64,000 bases of DNA from Hymenobacter siberiensis (GTDB taxonomy: Bacteria > Bacteroidota > Bacteroidia > Cytophagales > Hymenobacteraceae), in contig NZ_JAHLZZ010000001.1 in assembly GCF_018967845.1 (NCBI RefSeq), positions 744,001 to 808,000 on the forward strand, in the 5' to 3' direction. The notes under the pieces were generated by a model, which had not been told where the DNA came from, did not search any database, and worked only from the letters and a program-made list of their open reading frames with translations. Positions 17,910 through 27,047 of this stretch are shown one piece after another (positions within the stretch are counted from its first letter, which is position 1; the number at the start of each line of letters is the position of its first letter). The translations under genes were made by a program, and so were the position numbers.

Positions 17910-18509
17910 CTAGCCGGCTGCCCCCGCCACCCACCGAAACGTGAGGTTGAGCCGTGGGCCGATGGGCCGGGCGGTTTTGGGCAGTGCGTGCTGCCAGTGC
18001 TGCTGGGTGGAGCCACGCATCAGCAGCAGGCTGCCGCTGGGCAGGTCGAGGCCGAAGGGGGCGTGGGCCAGTCCGGCCCGAGGCCGCAGGCGGAAGCGCC
18101 GGGTGGCCCCCAGGCTAAGCGAGGCGATGGCCGGCCCGGGCCCCAGCTCGGGCTCATCGTCGGCGTGCCAGCCCATGCTGTCGCGGCCGTCGCGGTACAG
18201 GTTCAGCAGCACGCTGTTGAATCGGGCCCCGGTGGTGGCTTCGAGGCGCTGGCGCAACGCCTGCAGGGCCGGCAGCCAGGGACGTGGCTCCCAGGTCAGG
18301 CCCGAGTAGGTGTAGCGGGCCTCCGCATCGCCGTACCAGGCGGTGAGGCGTGGCTGCGGAATTTCCTGCCCAAAGATGCGGATGGACCGCTGCTCCCAGG
18401 CCACGGCGGCGGTAAGCTGCGCGAGCAGTGCATCCGCCGCCGTGGCCGGCAAAAAAGCAGGGTCGAACAACAGCTCGGCTTGGGGCAGGGGCAACGGTAA
18501 GAGGGCCAT
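17910..18509 (-). CDS. AlkB-like 2-oxoglutarate/Fe(II) dioxygenase
   Basis: 199 residues. The Fe(II) ligands are visible as HADDE and HALPK (in QHWQHALPK), and the 2-oxoglutarate-binding Arg is in RLNLTFRW. The block NSVLLNLYRDGRDSMGWHADDE is characteristic of ALKBH2/3-like and bacterial AlkB-like proteins that remove alkyl lesions from nucleic acids. The start MALLPLPLPQ at 18509 is chosen; an ATG at 18539 would add 10 residues. No ada or other repair gene is adjacent. Confidence 0.9.
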   Translation of the reverse strand: MALLPLPLPQAELLFDPAFLPATAADALLAQLTAAVAWEQRSIRIFGQEIPQPRLTAWYGDAEARYTYSGLTWEPRPWLPALQALRQRLEATTGARFNSVLLNLYRDGRDSMGWHADDEPELGPGPAIASLSLGATRRFRLRPRAGLAHAPFGLDLPSGSLLLMRGSTQQHWQHALPKTARPIGPRLNLTFRWVAGAAG

Positions 18510-18774
18510 AGCAAACGAAAAATATTCGTGTCCACTCATGCGGGTGCGAGCGGTAAATCAAAAAAACGCGGTCCGAAATTCAAGTAGAACCCCCGGGCAC
18601 CACGGCAGTAAAGCGCCCCGGCGGTGGGAGTGCCTTTGAAAAGGCGCCGTACACCAAGCGACAAACCGGACACAAACAGGCCTCCGTCCTGCCCCGTCCA
18701 ACCATCAGCCTAAGCCGTGTGCTGAACAAGTGCAGACCGAAGGCCTGGGTATAACGGGCGCGAAGTCCGGGGTA

Positions 18775-20325
18775 TTACGCTGCCACGGGAATGCTGGCCA
18801 CGGCCGTGTGCAGGCGCTGAGCCACCTCGGGCACGCCCAAAATCACCAGCGTTTCGAACAGGTCGGGGCCGGCGGCGGCACCGGTCACGGCCACGCGCAG
18901 GGCTTGCAGCACCTGGCCGGGCTTGAGGCCCTGGGCCGCCATCGTATCGTTGAACAGGGTTTTCAGGCCTTCGGCCGAAACTTCGGATGCGGTGGGCAGC
19001 GCCTCGGCGTAGGCCGTGAGGGCGGCGGCCACGGGGGCGTTCCACTTCTTGCTCACCACGGTTTCGTCGTACTCAGTCGGGGCCTGGAAGAAATATTTGG
19101 CTTCCTGCCAGAAGTCCTTCGGGAAGCTCACTCGCTCCTTCATCACGCCCACAATCTGCTCGGCTTTCTTCTGGCTGCACACAATGGCGTGCTCATGCAG
19201 GGCCGTGAGCAGATAGGGGGCCAGCTCGGCGTTGGATTTGGCGCGCAGGTAATGCTCGTTGAACCACTTCACCTTGTTCTGGTCGAACTTGGCCGGCGAC
19301 TTGCTCACCCGCTCAATTGAGAAGGCCTGAATCAGCTCATCCATTGAGAAAATCTCCTGCTGGGTGCCGGGATTCCAGCCCAGAAACGCTAGGAAATTCA
19401 CCATTGCCTCGGGCAGGTAGCCCTCTTCGCGATAGCCTTTGCTGACGGTGGCTTCGCCGGTTTCGCTGTCGGTGCCGTGCCACTCCAGCGGGAATACCGG
19501 GAAGCCCAGGCGGTCGCCGTCGCGCTTGCTCAGCTTGCCGGTGCCGTCGGGCTTCAGCAGTAGCGGCAAGTGGGCAAACTGCGGCATGGTGCTTTCCCAG
19601 CCCAGGTAGCGGTATAGCAGAACGTGCAGCGGGGCCGAAGGTAGCCACTCCTCACCCCGGATAACGTGCGAAATTTCCATCAGGTGGTCGTCCACGATGT
19701 TGGCCAGGTGGTAGGTCGGCATGCCGTCCGATTTCATCAGTACCTTATCGTCCACGGCGCTGGAGTGCACCACTACCCAGCCGCGAATCAAATCCTGAAA
19801 GCGAATCTCCTCTTTGCGAGGTACTTTCAGGCGGATTACGTACTGCGCGCCGCCTTCCAGCAGGGTCTTCACCTCGTCCTCGGGCAGGGTGAGAGAGTTG
19901 CGCATCTGGGCGCGGGTGATGCTGTTGTACTGCGGATTGGGCACCTTGGCGGCCTGCAGGCGGGCGCGCATGGCATCCAGCTCCTCAGGGGTATCAAAGG
20001 CGTAGTAGGCATGGCCAGCCGCGATGAGCTGGTCGGCGTACTGCTTGTACATGGGCTTGCGCTCGCTCTGCTTGTAGGGGCCGTGGGGCCCGCCCACGCC
20101 CTGGCCTTCATCAATCACGATGCCGCACCAGGCCAACGCTTCCAGAATGTACTGTTCGGCGCCGGGTACGAAGCGGTTCTGGTCGGTATCCTCAATGCGC
20201 AGCAGCATCTTGCCGCCCAGCTTGCGGGCCAGCAGGTAGTTATACAGGGCCGTGCGCACGCCGCCAATGTGCAGCGGGCCGGTAGGCGAGGGCGCGAAAC
20301 GCACCCGAACTTCTCTTTCGGTCAT
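18775..20325 (-). CDS. gltX: Glutamyl-tRNA synthetase
   Basis: 516 residues, class I synthetase. The catalytic HIGH-type motif appears as FAPSPTGPLHIGG near residue 19, and KLSKRDGD is the KMSKS-type loop near residue 270. The C-terminal anticodon-binding helical domain is present. It charges tRNA-Glu in the cytoplasm. The start MTEREVRVRF at 20325 is chosen because the preceding 14 codons (track start 20367) are not conserved. Its 5' side borders a 7-nt-word hairpin at 20378-20467. Confidence 0.96.
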   Translation of the reverse strand: MTEREVRVRFAPSPTGPLHIGGVRTALYNYLLARKLGGKMLLRIEDTDQNRFVPGAEQYILEALAWCGIVIDEGQGVGGPHGPYKQSERKPMYKQYADQLIAAGHAYYAFDTPEELDAMRARLQAAKVPNPQYNSITRAQMRNSLTLPEDEVKTLLEGGAQYVIRLKVPRKEEIRFQDLIRGWVVVHSSAVDDKVLMKSDGMPTYHLANIVDDHLMEISHVIRGEEWLPSAPLHVLLYRYLGWESTMPQFAHLPLLLKPDGTGKLSKRDGDRLGFPVFPLEWHGTDSETGEATVSKGYREEGYLPEAMVNFLAFLGWNPGTQQEIFSMDELIQAFSIERVSKSPAKFDQNKVKWFNEHYLRAKSNAELAPYLLTALHEHAIVCSQKKAEQIVGVMKERVSFPKDFWQEAKYFFQAPTEYDETVVSKKWNAPVAAALTAYAEALPTASEVSAEGLKTLFNDTMAAQGLKPGQVLQALRVAVTGAAAGPDLFETLVILGVPEVAQRLHTAVASIPVAA

Positions 20326-20377
20326 AACAGAAAAAAAGCGCGTCCCGGAGCTCGGAACGCGCCACAAAGGTCGGGGT

Positions 20378-20467
20378 CATTTAACAATTATCAACTACCA
20401 TTTAACAGCCGTCCTGGCTGACCAGCTGGCACAATGAGAACGACTGTTAAATGGTAATTGTTAAATG
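20378..20467. repeat. 7-nt-word hairpin with a 7-nt length difference between arms
   Basis: The right arm (20444-20467) contains GTTAAAT, GGTAATT, GTTAAAT in tandem. The left arm (20378-20408) is its complement except for one extra 7-nt insertion, TCAACTA. The loop is about 35 nt. It separates the gltX promoter side from a broken small gene. Confidence 0.7.
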
Positions 20468-20471
20468 AAAA

Positions 20472-20663
20472 TCAGTCCCGGTTTTTAAAACCCAGCCAGA
20501 GCACCAGTCCGAGCAGCGTAATGCCGCCCCTGATGCCCCAGGCCACAGCGGCACTCCACTGGTCAATCTACGTCAGGAAGACGTAGTGAATATTGGGGTT
20601 GATGAGTGGCAGCGCCAGCGAAATAAGCCCAATAATGAGCAGGCCGAGTCCAAGTTCTTTCAT
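20472..20663 (-). pseudogene. Small two-span membrane protein with in-frame amber codon
   Basis: From ATG at 20663 the frame reads MKELGLGLLIIGLISLALPL, a membrane span, then NPNIHYVFLT. A TAG at 20568-20570 (codon 32) follows. The same frame continues without shift as IDQWSAAVAWGIRGGITL, a second span, and ends at TGA (20472-20474) for 63 codons in all. Both halves are protein-like, so the gene is either inactivated by one base change or read through. Function unknown. It lies between ridA and gltX on the same strand. Confidence 0.6.
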
Positions 20664-20743
20664 AAGCAGTAGAACGCGTATTCGCTTGTTCCAGCGGCTA
20701 ACGATGAAGCCAGTTCGGTAGTATGAGCAAGCTAATGCTTGTG

Positions 20744-21127
20744 CTACGCTCCTACCGCGATGCAGGAGATTTCCACCTGCACATCGCGCGGCAGGCGCGC
20801 TACTTCCACGGTTTCGCGGGCGGGCGCAGTGGCTTCATCGAAGTAAGAGCCATACACCTGGTTGATGGTGGCGAAATTGCCGAGGTCTTTTACGAAGATG
20901 CTGCACTTCACCACATCGGTCAGGGTGAGGCCGGCGGCGGCCAGCACGGCGGTCAGGTTCTTCAGCACCTGGTGCGTCTGGGCGGCCACGTCGCCCTCTA
21001 CCAGCTGCCCGGCGGCGTCGAGCGGAATCTGACCCGAAACGTACACGGTATTGCCCGCCTTCACGGCTTGCGAGTAGGGGCCAATGGGGGCCGGAGCCTG
21101 GTCGGTGAGGATAATCTGGTGGGACAT
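20744..21127 (-). CDS. ridA: RidA-family enamine/imine deaminase
   Basis: 127 residues, the usual RidA length. It has GPYSQAVKAGNTVYVSGQIP near the N terminus and ARETVEVARLPRDVQVEISCIA at the end, with the catalytic Arg of the RETVEV block conserved. It hydrolyses reactive 2-aminoacrylate-type enamines made by PLP enzymes. It lies 60 bp downstream of a large membrane-protein gene on the same strand. Confidence 0.95.
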   Translation of the reverse strand: MSHQIILTDQAPAPIGPYSQAVKAGNTVYVSGQIPLDAAGQLVEGDVAAQTHQVLKNLTAVLAAAGLTLTDVVKCSIFVKDLGNFATINQVYGSYFDEATAPARETVEVARLPRDVQVEISCIAVGA

Positions 21128-21187
21128 TGGTATGGGGTTGAGTGATTAGGAGCCAAAGTAAAAGTATGCGGCGGATATACTGGCGGG

Positions 21188-22675
21188 TTATTGCGCTAAG
21201 TCCGGGACTTCCGGCGTGGTCAGTACTTGCGGCACGCCAAAATAATAGGCGTAGTCCCGCAGGAAAGCCTGATTTCTCGTGCCCGCTACGTTGAAGCAAT
21301 ACAGCAAGCTGGGGCGAGTGTGCAGCGGGTATATCGTAACAGTGGGCCTGCCGGCAGCCAGGGTCTGGTAGCGAGCCCGTAGCTCGGCATCGTAGCGGGC
21401 CGCATCGCCGCCGAGCCACTGCTGATAAGCCCGCATTGCATTGTTGCTGCCGTTCCCCGCCAATCGGCGACGGGTCTGCACATTGAAGTCGGTAAAAAAG
21501 AATACGACCAGCAAGCCCATCCATACCAGCCGCAGAGGCGGCACCGTCAGGGCCGCGACTACGGCCGATGCCTGCTCCTGCCGACAGCACCAGGCCAGCA
21601 GTACCCCAAACCAACCGACGACAAAAAACAGATACATGGTGGTGCGCGCCCGCAAAGGCAGCCCCGTGCCACTGGCATAAAAGGCCGGGTAATTGGCCGC
21701 CGCCAGCAGTAGGCTCAGAAAAAGGGCCAGCACGCCAGCCGGGATGTGGCTTAGCAAGCCTACCAGCAATTGGTCTCGTTGCCGGGCTATCCGGTGGAGC
21801 GTGGGCAGCAGCAGCGCCGACAAAGCTAGGAGCAAGGGGTTGCCGGCCCAGGTCAGCAGCAGGTAAGCTGTGGTTACGCCCGAGTACAGCAGCGTTTTTA
21901 CTACGCCAAACGACTCTCCCATGCTGCTCATGCGCGCAAAGTTGCCGGGTGCCGTGAATGAAACGATGCTCCCCGCCATGGCTAGGGCTGCTAGGGCTGC
22001 GATGAATAAGCTTCGGCTGCGCCACCATCTCAGCAGGGCACCCGCCAGTAGCGCCAGCAGAAACGGAAAAGCGACCGGCTCGGTAGTGCCCGCCACCGCC
22101 ACCGTCAGCCCAACCAGCGCTGCCCCCCAGCCCACACCGGATTGCCCCCGCTGCCGCACTTTCCTATGCTGTGCAAAGGCGGCCAACCAGATAAACGCCA
22201 GCCAGGCCGATGCGATGTAGGTATAAGCTCCGGTGAACCAGTACAAGCCCTCCGCCTGCCCTGGGGCATATGCCAGCCATAGGCAGAGCAGCAAACCTGC
22301 CCCGCGCCAAGCCGTTCCGTTGGGAATACGCAGCAGCGTGCCCAGGCAGAGCCTCAGCACCAGCAATGTGCCCAGCATAAAGCTCAGCACCATTGGCCAC
22401 CAATTGCTCTCCAGCCGGGTGTAAATCAGCGGGTTCACCAGGGCCAGCAATACCGTAGTAGTATAGCGGCCGGTATGGCTCACGTAAAAGTATTTTTGCG
22501 CTGCCCAAAACCCTAGTTTCCGTACTATCACAGCATCCAAGATGTCATCGAGGCAGGGGTGGCTGAAAAAGGACAGCGCCACAAATGGCAACGCCACCAA
22601 TACCAAACTGACGGTAATCAGTAGGTTTTGGTGGCGTTGAAAAAATCCGGGAACCGACTCTAATGAGTTGCTCAT
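21188..22675 (-). CDS. Multi-span membrane protein, DUF6056/GT-C-like
   Basis: 495 residues with roughly a dozen hydrophobic spans. After the first span comes HPCLDDIL, an acidic DD pair in the first external loop, as seen in GT-C-fold glycosyltransferases and the DUF6056 family. Later loops contain SHTGRYTTTVLL and WFTGAYTYIASAWLA. It is probably an inner-membrane glycosyltransferase or polymer-export protein, but this is a fold-level inference. It lies between glmS and ridA, with short gaps on both sides. Confidence 0.6.
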   Translation of the reverse strand: MSNSLESVPGFFQRHQNLLITVSLVLVALPFVALSFFSHPCLDDILDAVIVRKLGFWAAQKYFYVSHTGRYTTTVLLALVNPLIYTRLESNWWPMVLSFMLGTLLVLRLCLGTLLRIPNGTAWRGAGLLLCLWLAYAPGQAEGLYWFTGAYTYIASAWLAFIWLAAFAQHRKVRQRGQSGVGWGAALVGLTVAVAGTTEPVAFPFLLALLAGALLRWWRSRSLFIAALAALAMAGSIVSFTAPGNFARMSSMGESFGVVKTLLYSGVTTAYLLLTWAGNPLLLALSALLLPTLHRIARQRDQLLVGLLSHIPAGVLALFLSLLLAAANYPAFYASGTGLPLRARTTMYLFFVVGWFGVLLAWCCRQEQASAVVAALTVPPLRLVWMGLLVVFFFTDFNVQTRRRLAGNGSNNAMRAYQQWLGGDAARYDAELRARYQTLAAGRPTVTIYPLHTRPSLLYCFNVAGTRNQAFLRDYAYYFGVPQVLTTPEVPDLAQ

Positions 22676-22728
22676 TAAGAAGGATGAATGGCTTGCTTAG
22701 TAGCAGCAACCATTGGGCTATTTTAATA

Positions 22729-24564
22729 TTACTCCACCGTCACCGACTTGGCCAGGTTACGGGGCTGGTCGACGTTGCAGCCGCGTAGTACGGCGATGTG
22801 GTAGGAGAGGAGCTGCAACGGCACCACCGACACCAGCGGCATCAGCACTTCCGAAGTATGAGGCACCTCAATCACGTACTCGGCCATGGCCGGAATCACC
22901 GTGTCGCCTTCGCTCACGATGGCGATGATACGGCCCTTGCGAGCTTTCACCTCCTGAATGTTGCTCACCACCTTCTCGTAAGAACCGTCGCGGGTGGCAA
23001 TCACTACCATCGGCATGTTCTCGTCAATCAGGGCAATGGGGCCGTGCTTCATCTCGGCGGCGGGGTAGCCTTCAGCGTGGATATAGCTGATTTCCTTGAG
23101 CTTGAGTGCGCCTTCCAGTGCTACTGGGAAGTTGTAGCCGCGGCCTAGGTATAGGAAGTTGGTGGCATCCTTGAACTCCTCGGCAATCTCCTGAATCTGG
23201 GCATCCAGCAGCAGGGCCTTCTCTACTTTCGACGGAATCGTCTCCAATTCCACCATCAGCTCGCGCAGCTTGGTGTCGGTGATGGTGCCGCGCTTCTGAC
23301 CCATAATCATGGCCAGCAGCGTGAGCACGGTAACCTGCGCCGTGAAGGCTTTGGTCGAAGCCACCCCAATTTCGGGGCCGGCGTGGGTGTATGCACCAGC
23401 GTCCGTAGCGCGAGCAATGCTGCTGCCCACCACGTTGCAGATACCGAAGATGGTGGCACCCTTGCTCTTCGCCAGTTCGATGGCGGCCAGCGTATCGGCC
23501 GTCTCACCACTCTGCGAAATGGCAATCACGATGTCACGCTCCGTGATAATCGGGTTGCGGTAGCGGAATTCCGACGCGTACTCTACTTCTACCGGAATGC
23601 GGGCCAGGTCCTCAATCAGGTACTCGGCTACCAGGCCGGCGTGCCACGAAGTACCGCAGGCAACGATGATGATGCGCTGGGCATTGATAAACTTCTGCTC
23701 GTAGGCCCGGATGCCGCCCATGTTCAGGTGGCCGGCTTCCAGTTCCAGGCGGCCGCGCATGGAGTCGAGGATGGAGCGGGGCTGCTCGAAAATCTCTTTC
23801 AGCATGAAGTGCGGGTAACCGCCCTTCTCAATGGAGTCAAGCTCCATCTCCAGCTTCTGGATATAGGGCGTCTGGCTCACATCTTCCTTGCTGCGAATCT
23901 CCAGCTGGCCATCGCGGATAACCACGATTTCGTAATCATTCACATACACCACTTCGTTGGTGTACTCGATGATGGGCGTGGCATCGGAGGCAATGAAAAA
24001 CTCGCCTTCACCAATACCAATCACCATCGGCGAGCCTTTGCGGGCGGCGATGAGCTGATTGGGCGCATCCTTGCTGAGCACCACGATGGCGTAAGCCCCT
24101 ACCACTTCGTGCAGCGCCAGGCGCACGGCCTCCTCCAGCGAGCAATGGTTCTGCTTTTGGATTTCCTCAATCAGGTTCACGAAAACTTCCGTGTCCGTAT
24201 CGGAATGGAAAACATGGCCCTGCTGCTGCAAGTGCGTTTTCAGCGCCGCGTAGTTTTCGATGATACCATTGTGGATGATGGCAATGCGCTCTGACGTAGA
24301 GAAGTGCGGATGAGCGTTTACGTCGTTGGGTTCGCCGTGGGTAGCCCAACGGGTGTGTCCCATACCCACATTGGCGTGGGTGTTTTTGTCGCTCAGGAAA
24401 TTTTCTAATTCCGCGACTTTGCCTTTCTTCTTATAAACGCTCAGGTCGCCGTTGAGCAGCGCTACGCCCGCCGAGTCGTACCCGCGGTATTCGAGCCGAT
24501 GCAGGCCTTTGAGGATGATGGGGCAGGCCTCACGATGGCCCAAATAAGCAACAATGCCGCACAT
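22729..24564 (-). CDS. glmS: Glutamine-fructose-6-phosphate aminotransferase (isomerizing)
   Basis: 611 residues, full length. The N-terminal Ntn amidotransferase domain starts MCGIVAYLG with catalytic Cys2; RWATHGEPN and HNGIIENY are its substrate-binding blocks. Two SIS sugar-isomerase domains follow (ACGTSWHAGL, SQSGETADT, then the second SIS), and the C terminus is LAKSVTVE. It makes glucosamine-6-phosphate, the first step to UDP-GlcNAc for peptidoglycan and LPS. It is downstream of the DUF4270 and glycogen-synthase-like genes, an arrangement common in Bacteroidota. Confidence 0.97.
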   Translation of the reverse strand: MCGIVAYLGHREACPIILKGLHRLEYRGYDSAGVALLNGDLSVYKKKGKVAELENFLSDKNTHANVGMGHTRWATHGEPNDVNAHPHFSTSERIAIIHNGIIENYAALKTHLQQQGHVFHSDTDTEVFVNLIEEIQKQNHCSLEEAVRLALHEVVGAYAIVVLSKDAPNQLIAARKGSPMVIGIGEGEFFIASDATPIIEYTNEVVYVNDYEIVVIRDGQLEIRSKEDVSQTPYIQKLEMELDSIEKGGYPHFMLKEIFEQPRSILDSMRGRLELEAGHLNMGGIRAYEQKFINAQRIIIVACGTSWHAGLVAEYLIEDLARIPVEVEYASEFRYRNPIITERDIVIAISQSGETADTLAAIELAKSKGATIFGICNVVGSSIARATDAGAYTHAGPEIGVASTKAFTAQVTVLTLLAMIMGQKRGTITDTKLRELMVELETIPSKVEKALLLDAQIQEIAEEFKDATNFLYLGRGYNFPVALEGALKLKEISYIHAEGYPAAEMKHGPIALIDENMPMVVIATRDGSYEKVVSNIQEVKARKGRIIAIVSEGDTVIPAMAEYVIEVPHTSEVLMPLVSVVPLQLLSYHIAVLRGCNVDQPRNLAKSVTVE

Positions 24565-24635
24565 GGCAGATGGGGTTAAGTTATTGAAAGTCAGGTATTG
24601 AGTATAGTGGCCGGATGCAGGTCACCCGCCCGGCG

Positions 24636-26132
24636 CTAACGCTGGGAGTAGTATACGCGCAAGGTTATTTTTGCGGCATCAATGGCAGCCCGGTCAAGGG
24701 TTAGGGTATTCGAGTTCAGGTTACCGTAGGAGCGAAGGCTGGGCACCAGCACCAGGGCATCAGGGGTGCTGTCGAGTTTATTGTTCAGGTAAGCCTGTAA
24801 GTAGCTAGTAACTGGAATGCTGTAGTACGGCTGGCTAGACGTGCCGTCAACCAGCAGGCTGTAGGCGGGGAAGCCTGCACCTACTTGGGGCGTTCCATCG
24901 GCCTGCACTACCCGGTCAACGGTCGTATAGTTCACGATGCGTTGCAGCACCTCATTCGCGGTGTTCACTTCCAGGGCATAAAGCCGGGTAGGGTTGGTAA
25001 ACAGCGCGTTGGAAAAAGGCTTTACCGGTACGCGCAGCTCGGCGCGGTTTACGGTCAGTCCGGGCTTTGCGGCTAGGGCAGCCAGGCCGGTGAAGGCAAT
25101 GCGCGTGCCCAGCCCCGTGCCTTCCTGGGCGTAGCTGGTGTTGTTGAGGTCGCCCGAGGCCACAAAACCAGGGCGGGTAGCCAGCGCCTGAAGCGCAGGG
25201 GGCAACGTGTTAATAATCTGAGTGTAGTAGCGGGGGTCGCTAGCGGTAGAAGCTCCGGTGGATAAATAGGCAGATACCGCCCCGAAGTAAATCGGGTAAA
25301 AGTGCTTCAGCACATTGTTGGTAGCGCCCGTCGAGTGGAAGTACACAACGAGGCGCGGCACGCCGTTTTGGCCAAAGCTCAGGATGTTAGCGTTGTGACT
25401 GGCGCTGGGAGTGATGGCCAGGCCTTTCAGCAACGCATTGAGTTGGGCCTGCGTGAAATTGGTCTGCTGAAGCTGCTGGAAAAAATTAGTGAAAAATGCC
25501 GACGACACCGCCGGCTGACCAGCGGCAGCCGTAGTGCGTTGCAGTATCAGGCGCACGGTGGGGTCCGGCGCAATGGTCGTCACTGCCGGAACGGCGGGGT
25601 TGGCGGTGGTGGCCGCTATAGCTGCCGTAACGGTTTGCACCTGGGTGCGGTCGAGGCGGCTGGTCAGGTTCTGGCCCAGCAGCGCTCCCAGCGGAGTGCT
25701 GGTGCCTGCGTCGTACACCTGTCGGTCGTCGAGCGGGTTAGCAAGCTGATAGACATCGTATTGCACCGGGGTCGTGCTGCCATTCACCTTGTCGAAGCCC
25801 AGCACCACCACCACCGAGTCCATTACCGGCGTGGTGAATTTAGAAGGCAGCGAGTCGGCCACCGCACCGTTAAGCAAGTTGAAATAGGCCCGGGCTTCGG
25901 TCAGGCCAGCCACGTTGTCGTTGAGGCGGCCGATGAGGAAACGGTCCTTTTTCAGGCTTTGCACCGGCGCGAGGCGCACGGTGCCGCTCGTCACGGGCAG
26001 GTCCAGGTATTGAGTGCTGATGCCCGAGGTATCGGGTAGGTCCACGTTGAGGGCGGTGCCCGTGTCGCAGCCCGTCAGGGCCAGTGCGGCAAACGCCACC
26101 AGAGGGGCACAGCGGCTAGTTAGCCAATTCAT
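24636..26132 (-). CDS. DUF4270 lipoprotein
   Basis: 498 residues with a lipoprotein signal ending in the lipobox LTGC (MNWLTSRCAPLVAFAALALTGC). The body has DUF4270 features: ISTQYLDLPVTSGTVRL near residue 40 and repeated structured Tyr/Asn-rich strands. The function of the family is not established; members are outer-membrane or periplasmic lipoproteins. Its ATG lies inside the 3' end of the glycogen-synthase-like gene (17-bp overlap), so translation is probably coupled. Confidence 0.85.
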   Translation of the reverse strand: MNWLTSRCAPLVAFAALALTGCDTGTALNVDLPDTSGISTQYLDLPVTSGTVRLAPVQSLKKDRFLIGRLNDNVAGLTEARAYFNLLNGAVADSLPSKFTTPVMDSVVVVLGFDKVNGSTTPVQYDVYQLANPLDDRQVYDAGTSTPLGALLGQNLTSRLDRTQVQTVTAAIAATTANPAVPAVTTIAPDPTVRLILQRTTAAAGQPAVSSAFFTNFFQQLQQTNFTQAQLNALLKGLAITPSASHNANILSFGQNGVPRLVVYFHSTGATNNVLKHFYPIYFGAVSAYLSTGASTASDPRYYTQIINTLPPALQALATRPGFVASGDLNNTSYAQEGTGLGTRIAFTGLAALAAKPGLTVNRAELRVPVKPFSNALFTNPTRLYALEVNTANEVLQRIVNYTTVDRVVQADGTPQVGAGFPAYSLLVDGTSSQPYYSIPVTSYLQAYLNNKLDSTPDALVLVPSLRSYGNLNSNTLTLDRAAIDAAKITLRVYYSQR

Positions 26133-26928
26133 TGTAGAGCGCTAGGTAAGAAGAGTGCAGGTTTTCGTCGGTAGCCACCTGGCTAAGCTTGTTGTGCAGG
26201 GCGTATTCGTGAAACATGCCGTTCATGTTGTCCGAAAAATCTTCGTCGGACCGCACTACGGTATCGGCATACTCCATGCCCATTTTAATAAAGCCGCTGA
26301 AATCAGCCGTTTTCAACGAGGCCATCATGGAATCGTCGATGTCAAGCATCTTGGCTTTTTCGAGGATATTGCCCTCAAATTTTTCCTGAAACTCGTTGCT
26401 GTAAATCGAAAATACCGACTTGGCATCCTTGAACACCGGGTCTTTTTTGTAGGTGGTTTTCAGGTACAACGGAATCAGACCGGTCATCCAGTCGGAGCAG
26501 TGCACGATGTTGGGCGACCAGCCCAGCTTCTTTACCGTTTCGAGTACGCCTTTGCAGAAAAAGATGGCGCGCTCGTCGTTGTCGGCGTAGAACTTATCGT
26601 TTTTGTCGACCAAAGCCGACTTGCGGTGGAAATAATCTTCGTTATCGATAAAATAAACCTGCAACTTTGCCGTCGGAATCGAGGCAACTTTGATGACCAG
26701 GGGTTTTTCGTCGTCGCCAACAGCAATGTTGATGCCCGACAGGCGCACTACCTCGTGCAACCGGTTCTTGCGCTCGTTGATAATGCCAAAACGCGGCACG
26801 AAAATCCGGATTTCGCAGCCCATCTCCTGCATGCTTGCGGGCAGGCGCCGCAGCATTTCAGCCACCTTGGTGGTCTGGAGAAAGGGGTCAATTTCGGTGG
26901 CCGCGTAAAGGATTCGTAGCTTCGACAT
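26116..26928 (-). CDS. Glycogen-synthase-like GT5 N-terminal domain protein
   Basis: 270 residues starting KLRILYAATEIDPFLQTTKVAEMLRRLP, the N-terminal half (Glyco_transf_5) of GT5 glycogen/starch synthases. It includes PNIVHCSDWMTGLIPLYLK, the block equivalent to HDWHT in GlgA. The entire C-terminal GT1-like half is absent, and the lysine of the usual K-x-G-G-L motif is followed by VAEML instead. Bacteroidota commonly carry this half-length form next to glmS and panC, so it is not a local truncation. Whether it is catalytic is doubtful. Confidence 0.8.
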   Translation of the reverse strand: MSKLRILYAATEIDPFLQTTKVAEMLRRLPASMQEMGCEIRIFVPRFGIINERKNRLHEVVRLSGINIAVGDDEKPLVIKVASIPTAKLQVYFIDNEDYFHRKSALVDKNDKFYADNDERAIFFCKGVLETVKKLGWSPNIVHCSDWMTGLIPLYLKTTYKKDPVFKDAKSVFSIYSNEFQEKFEGNILEKAKMLDIDDSMMASLKTADFSGFIKMGMEYADTVVRSDEDFSDNMNGMFHEYALHNKLSQVATDENLHSSYLALYNELAN

Positions 26929-26988
26929 AAAGAAATTATTGAAGAGAATGGAACAAGGCCATGCTATGGGTGCACAAAATTAAACAAT

Positions 26989-27019
26989 TTTGAGCGGAAA
27001 ATCAATAAAAGCTACTTTG
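26989..27019 (+). promoter_or_regulatory. Possible promoter of panC
   Basis: TTTG at 26989-26992, a 20-bp spacer, and TACTTTG at 27013-27019. The -7 box is one base shorter than TAnnTTTG, so the match is weak. Confidence 0.3.
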
Positions 27020-27047
27020 GGGGCCGTTCCAATTGCCTTCCTCTTCT

